This document shows, piece after piece, positions 31,489 to 35,160 of a stretch of 35,160 bases of DNA. Below the pieces are notes generated by a model, which was given only the letters and a program-made list of their open reading frames with translations, had not been told where the DNA came from and searched no databases. Within the stretch, counting starts at the first letter, position 1. The number at the start of each line of letters is the position of its first letter. Made by a program: the position numbers and the translations under genes. Source of the stretch: a bacterium (lineage in GTDB: Bacteria > Desulfobacterota > DSWW01); NCBI GenBank assembly GCA_028277985.1, contig JANQFG010000148.1, forward strand, positions 1-35,160. The letters are read 5' to 3'.

Positions 31489-32025
31489 CTAGAGAAAGAT
31501 CTTCTTGTAGAGGCCGATCAACAGGTAGTGCAGTCCGACGCCTTCTCCCCAGACCAGCACGAGATAGATCCCCAGGATCCCGGACACGGAGGCGAGAACT
31601 GAAAAGGGGGATATCGCCTTTGTATCTTCTCGTCCGTCCCTTCTCTCCTTCAGCCGGCAGAAGAAATCGCAGATGCCCATGATCAGAAACTGCACGGCCA
31701 CGGTTCCTATGGAGATGATGTTCACCCCGTAGAAAAGGGACTCTGCCAGGGTGAAGGCCTGACCCACGTTGTACATCTCGATCCCGTTCCAGATCAGGGG
31801 GGTCAGTACGCAGCCGACGATACGCTCTCCAAGGGAGGCGCCCCGGAAATAGCTCAATGGGTAGATCAGGAAGGAGCCGAAGCCGATTGCCAGGAACATC
31901 ACGATCCCGGACAGGGTCGCAACGGTCGCAGAGGAGTTGAAATAGACGATCCGCGAAAGGATCATCGCAGCCAGGACGATCGATGTTGGGACAACGATCC
32001 GCTGAGAGAAATCACGATTCTGCAT
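31489..32025 (-). CDS. Membrane protein of unknown function, 178 aa
   Basis: Not recognised. Four or five hydrophobic spans: VVPTSIVLAAMILSRIVYF, TVATLSGIVMFLAIGFGSFL, FYGVNIISIGTVAVQFLIMG and FSVLASVSGILGIYLVLVWG, with a possible extra one near residues 80-95, and a charged cytosolic loop CRLKERRDGREDTK. AGGAG stands 6 bp before the ATG. It starts 19 bp after the sulfatase stop on the same strand, so the two are likely cotranscribed. No catalytic motif seen. Confidence 0.78.
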   Translation of the reverse strand: MQNRDFSQRIVVPTSIVLAAMILSRIVYFNSSATVATLSGIVMFLAIGFGSFLIYPLSYFRGASLGERIVGCVLTPLIWNGIEMYNVGQAFTLAESLFYGVNIISIGTVAVQFLIMGICDFFCRLKERRDGREDTKAISPFSVLASVSGILGIYLVLVWGEGVGLHYLLIGLYKKIFL

Positions 32026-32044
32026 CCCACACTCCTCTTTCGCT

Positions 32045-33457
32045 TTACAGAGATTCGAACATTCTTCTGAGCTCGGTCGCCTTTGCCGATCCCTCGGCCG
32101 TGCTCATCAGGTTTTCTTCCTGAAGGGGATCTTTCTCCATGTCATAGAGCTCCGGCTTCCGTCGGCCTTCGTACTCTATGTACATGTACTTTTCGGTCCT
32201 CACCCCCCTGGTGGGGGGAATCCTGTAAGGAAAATCCTTGAAATACTCATAGAGAAAGGCTTCTCTCCCCGGTGCGGATCCGGAGCGGAGAATCGGTAGC
32301 AGGCTCGCTCCTTCCATGTCCTCCGGAACGGGAACACCGGCGACATCCAGAAAGGTCGGGGCAACATCGATGTTCAGGACCATCTGCTCCGCGCGCCTCC
32401 CCGCATCCGGGATCACCCCCGGAAACCGAGCGATGAAGGGGACGCGGATCGAATCATCGTAGGGCCACCTGCCCGTGCCGAACAGTTTGTGTTCGCCCCA
32501 GAAGAAGCCGTTGTCCCCGGCGAAGACCACCAGGGTGTTGTCCGCCATGCCAAGCGCATCGAGGCGGTCCAGCAGACGACCGAGTTGCTCGTCCAGTGCG
32601 GAAATCGTTCGGCAGTAGTTCCTGTACATCTGGGATGCGAAGCCCTGATTCGTTCCCTCGAAGAGATGTCCCCGGGTCACCGTGATCCAAGGGTCAAACC
32701 CTTCGGGAAAAGGGAGCTTCTCGTCTTTGTAGAGGTCCTTCATGTGATCGGGAGGCGTCCATCGGTGATGGACCGCCTTGTGGGAGAGATAGAGGCAGAA
32801 AGGGGCGTCGCGCTCCTTTTCGATGAATTCGATCGCATAGTCGGTCAACTCTTCCGTGATGTAGGGCTTTCGGGAGGGCCTCTCCTCCCCGTTGACGATG
32901 AGCGGGCAGTTCAGGTATCTGCCCTGTCCCCCCTGGATGGTGAAGGTGATAAAGGGATCCACGCCCTCGAGCTCCGGTAGCTTGCCCGGCATGTGCCACT
33001 TCCCGATAAAGGCCGTATCGTAGCCCGCATCCTCCAGGATCTCGAGAAAGGTTCGGTTCTTCCCGTCCCAGGGTGTGAAGTTGTTCTGCACCCCGTGGGT
33101 GTGAGCGTATTTCCCCGTCAGGAAGCTTGCCCTGCTCGGGCTGCAGAGGGAGGTCGTGACAAAGGCATTGGTGAACTGGACACCCTCACGGGCGAGACGG
33201 TCCATGCTCGGTGTTTCGAGGAACGGGTGGCCCGCGCAGCCCATAAATTTGTAGTTCTGGTTGTCGCTGAGAACAAAGACAATGTTCGGCCTCTCGCTCG
33301 GCAAGGGGCTTGCCGCAGAAATGCCGTACCAGAATGAAGAAACGAACCATACGGCTGCGACGCACAGCAGAAGCCAAGGCACATTTCTTTTCGTGCCCCT
33401 ACACTTCTTCTGACTCGATCCACTCCCCGGGTGAAACCAGACTTCCTCCGGTCTCAT
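32045..33457 (-). CDS. Secreted type I sulfatase, 470 aa
   Basis: Hydrolyses a sulfate ester after conversion of its active-site Cys to formylglycine. The modification motif is LCSPSRASFLTGKYAH (C-x-P-x-R); the metal-binding start is NIVFVLSDNQNYKFMGCAGH, where SDN replaces the common DD; further ligands are expected in FAGDNGFFWGEH and the KPYITEELTD/HKAVHHRW region. An N-terminal hydrophobic segment (VPWLLLCVAAVWFVSSFWYG) predicts export or anchoring. The ATG at 33457 is chosen over 33547 because GAGGAGGTTTCC precedes it. The family cleaves sulfated glycans, steroids or aryl sulfates; which is unknown. A formylglycine-generating enzyme is not in the window. Divergent from the UDP-sugar dehydrogenase. 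Confidence 0.9.
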   Translation of the reverse strand: MRPEEVWFHPGSGSSQKKCRGTKRNVPWLLLCVAAVWFVSSFWYGISAASPLPSERPNIVFVLSDNQNYKFMGCAGHPFLETPSMDRLAREGVQFTNAFVTTSLCSPSRASFLTGKYAHTHGVQNNFTPWDGKNRTFLEILEDAGYDTAFIGKWHMPGKLPELEGVDPFITFTIQGGQGRYLNCPLIVNGEERPSRKPYITEELTDYAIEFIEKERDAPFCLYLSHKAVHHRWTPPDHMKDLYKDEKLPFPEGFDPWITVTRGHLFEGTNQGFASQMYRNYCRTISALDEQLGRLLDRLDALGMADNTLVVFAGDNGFFWGEHKLFGTGRWPYDDSIRVPFIARFPGVIPDAGRRAEQMVLNIDVAPTFLDVAGVPVPEDMEGASLLPILRSGSAPGREAFLYEYFKDFPYRIPPTRGVRTEKYMYIEYEGRRKPELYDMEKDPLQEENLMSTAEGSAKATELRRMFESL

Positions 33458-33596
33458 ATCGGAAACCTCCTCGTCATGCATTCGCAGATGATTCGGGCTT
33501 GTGGAAACAAACCTCTGCCGGCGAAATCCTGTCCGTCGAGCCGCCAATCTACGGCTACGGAGCCGGAGATGTCAATCCTGTCCGGCCGGGAACCGG

Positions 33597-33626
33597 TTTT
33601 ACGAAGTCTTTTGTTCTTGGTAATAT
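33597..33626 (+). promoter_or_regulatory. Possible promoter of the UDP-glucose dehydrogenase gene
   Basis: TTTACG (33598-33603) and TAATAT (33621-33626) at 17-bp spacing, 37 bp before the start. The region to the left (33458-33597) must also serve the divergent sulfatase. Confidence 0.4.
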
Positions 33627-33663
33627 AAAGCGAAAACAACAACGTTGCAGGAGACTCTGTTCG

Positions 33664-35028
33664 ATGAAAAAGCCCAGAATCGCGATCTTGGGGACAGGCT
33701 ATGTGGGCCTGGTCGCAGCTGCCGTGTTTGCCGATCGAGGCTTCCAGGTCATCACCTCGAGCCAGGATCAGGAGAAGGTGGACCAGATCAACCGGGGAAA
33801 AGCCCCCTTCTTTGAAGAGGGCCTGGACCCCCTCGTGGAGAAGACGATCAAGGAGGGCACGCTGAGGGCGGTGCACGGCAGAGAGGAAGCCGTCCTGGCC
33901 TCGGACATTCTCTTCATTGCCGTCGGCACCCCAAGCCTGATGAGCGGAGAGGCAGACCTGCGGCTGATCAAGGAGACCGCCGAGGCGATCGGCACGGCGC
34001 TAAAAGAAAAAGACGAATACACCCTTGTCGTGACCCGCAGCACGGTTGTCCCGAGCACGACGCGACAGCTCGTCTTGCCCCTGCTGGAACAGCATTCCGG
34101 AAAGAAGGCGGGCAAGGACTTCGGTGTGTGCATGAGCCCGGAGTTCCTGCGGCAGGGCGCCGCCGTGCGGGACACCCAGTCCCCGGACAGTGTGGTTATC
34201 GGGGAGTTGGACGAGCGTTCCGGCGACACGCTCGAGGACTTCTCCAACCAGGTCTATGCAGGACAGGATGTGCCCGTTCTTCGAATGAATCTGGAAAGCG
34301 CCGAGTTGGTGAAGTACGGGAGGAACACCTTCCTGGCCATGAACATCTCCTACGCGAACGAATTGGCCCGCCTCGCCGAGACGATCACGGGGGTGGACGT
34401 CGCACAGGTCGTCAGGGGGGTGGGAGCCGACTGGCGAATCAATCCCGCCTTTCTGAATGCGGGATGCGGTTACGGCGGGTCCTGCTTTCCGAAGGACGTG
34501 AAGGCATTGATCTCCTTTGCTCGAACGCGCGGCGTAGAGCCTCAGCTTCTGGAGGCAGTCGAAGAGGTGAACGAGCAACAGGCGGCCCACATGGTCGCCA
34601 TCGCGCGGCAGGAGATGGAAGGAACGCTCAAGGGCAAGAGGTTCGCCCTTCTCGGACTCTCCTTCAAGCCCGGTACGGATGACATGCGGGAGGCGCCCTC
34701 CATCAAGATCGCAAATCACCTCTATGCCCACGAAGCGGAAATCATCGCTTATGACCCGAAGGCGATCCCGAATGCACGGGAACGATTCATCGGCGACACG
34801 ATCAAGATCGATTATGCGGACAGCATCGAGGCGTGTCTCGAAGGTGCGGAATGCTGCATGATTTTGACGGAGTGGGAGGAGTTCAAGGCCCTGTCGGCAG
34901 AGGTCTTCAACCGCTGCATGAAGCGATCCTTCGTCATCGACGGGCGAAGGGTCTTCGATGAGAGCGTCCGCGGGGCAGTGGAAACCTACAGGGGAATCGG
35001 ACTGGGTGCGAAGAGGCCCGCTGCCTGA
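33664..35028 (+). CDS. UDP-glucose/GDP-mannose dehydrogenase family protein, 454 aa
   Basis: Oxidises a nucleotide sugar twice to the uronic acid, most often UDP-glucose to UDP-glucuronate, for polysaccharide synthesis. Seen: RIAILGTGYVGLVAAAVFAD (NAD Rossmann), FIAVGTPSLMSGEADL, RSTVVPSTTRQLVLP, SPEFLRQGAAVRD and the catalytic loop GCGYGGSCFPKD with Cys 274, then GLSFKPGTDDMREAPS of the C-terminal sugar-binding domain. Length is typical. The ATG at 33664 follows AGGAG at 9-bp spacing; longer open frame upstream is in the promoter region. No glycosyltransferase or export gene is adjacent in view. Substrate identity (UDP-Glc against UDP-ManNAc or GDP-Man) leans to UDP-Glc. Confidence 0.92.
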   Translation: MKKPRIAILGTGYVGLVAAAVFADRGFQVITSSQDQEKVDQINRGKAPFFEEGLDPLVEKTIKEGTLRAVHGREEAVLASDILFIAVGTPSLMSGEADLRLIKETAEAIGTALKEKDEYTLVVTRSTVVPSTTRQLVLPLLEQHSGKKAGKDFGVCMSPEFLRQGAAVRDTQSPDSVVIGELDERSGDTLEDFSNQVYAGQDVPVLRMNLESAELVKYGRNTFLAMNISYANELARLAETITGVDVAQVVRGVGADWRINPAFLNAGCGYGGSCFPKDVKALISFARTRGVEPQLLEAVEEVNEQQAAHMVAIARQEMEGTLKGKRFALLGLSFKPGTDDMREAPSIKIANHLYAHEAEIIAYDPKAIPNARERFIGDTIKIDYADSIEACLEGAECCMILTEWEEFKALSAEVFNRCMKRSFVIDGRRVFDESVRGAVETYRGIGLGAKRPAA

Positions 35029-35029
35029 G

Positions 35030-35160
35030 CTAGTAGGGCGTCTCCGCCCGGTCCTTCATCCATACATACCCGATCAGCTTGTAGACCAGGCGGGCCAGGG
35101 TGAAGTCCGCATGGTGCATTCCCTCGATGGGCGAAAACTCGGTCAGGTCGAACCCGACGA
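35030..35160 (-). CDS. Agmatinase/arginase-family protein, C-terminal end (partial)
   Basis: The last 42 codons read VGFDLTEFSPIEGMHHADFT then LARLVYKLIGYVW and a stop, TAG at 35030-35032. GFDLTEFSP is the usual C-terminal signature of ureohydrolases (GxDxxExxP), which hydrolyse guanidino compounds such as agmatine or arginine using a binuclear Mn centre. The metal-binding motifs lie beyond the window, so substrate cannot be told. It ends one base from the UDP-glucose dehydrogenase stop, convergent with it. Confidence 0.8.
   Translation of the reverse strand, partial: VGFDLTEFSPIEGMHHADFTLARLVYKLIGYVWMKDRAETPY

Overview
The window reads as chromosomal DNA of a GC-rich, probably anaerobic or facultative bacterium of the former Deltaproteobacteria (Desulfobacterota or a neighbouring phylum). 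This placement is inferred from gene content: acyl-CoA metabolism genes with ACAD10/11-type phosphotransferases, MopE-like and SBBP-repeat secreted proteins, an anaerobe-type I/D chelatase pair with cysteine motifs, a B12-type radical SAM protein and reductive-dehalogenase-like relics. No rRNA, tRNA, CRISPR array, insertion sequence or replication origin was seen.

Layout. (1) 1-5.3 kb: lipid/CoA genes: a 5'-truncated FATP-like acyl-CoA synthetase, a second AMP-forming ligase and a RidA protein on +; convergent to them a 3-hydroxyacyl-CoA dehydrogenase and an APH-fold kinase on -. (2) 5.4-10.0 kb: envelope genes: a secreted protein on -, then on + an ECF sigma cluster (Spy-like periplasmic protein, sigma factor, one-TM small protein, membrane-anchored Spy-like protein, propeller lipoprotein) that resembles CnrYXH-type metal or envelope sensing. 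(3) 10.0-15.3 kb: a Tat-exported FAD oxidase (-), a flavodoxin-like protein with a Cys4 knuckle plus an orphan 119-aa protein (+), a MopE-like Ca-binding-repeat protein (+) and a PETase/cutinase-like lipoprotein hydrolase (-). (4) 15.4-18.0 kb: a three-gene operon of APH kinase, helical protein and CrtC/lipocalin-like protein behind a good sigma70-like promoter. (5) 18.1-20.9 kb: a 16-unit SBBP propeller protein.

(6) 21.2-31.35 kb is a visibly AT-richer accessory block: a small membrane protein and a phytoene-desaturase-like FAD enzyme (-); a 1.3-kb decayed interval holding what looks like a broken reductive dehalogenase locus (an RdhB-like anchor with one in-frame amber, an RdhA-like core fragment, and an Fe-S fragment in opposite orientation); a BchI/ChlI-like AAA+ ATPase overlapping an I-D fused AAA+/VWA protein; a MerR regulator; a B12-type radical SAM protein; and a haloalkane-dehalogenase-like alpha/beta hydrolase. 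No ChlH/CobN catalytic subunit is present. This is the best candidate for an undescribed system.

(7) 31.5-35.2 kb returns to GC-rich DNA: a membrane protein and a sulfatase (-), a UDP-glucose dehydrogenase (+) and the C-terminal end of an agmatinase/arginase-family protein (-), cut by the window edge.
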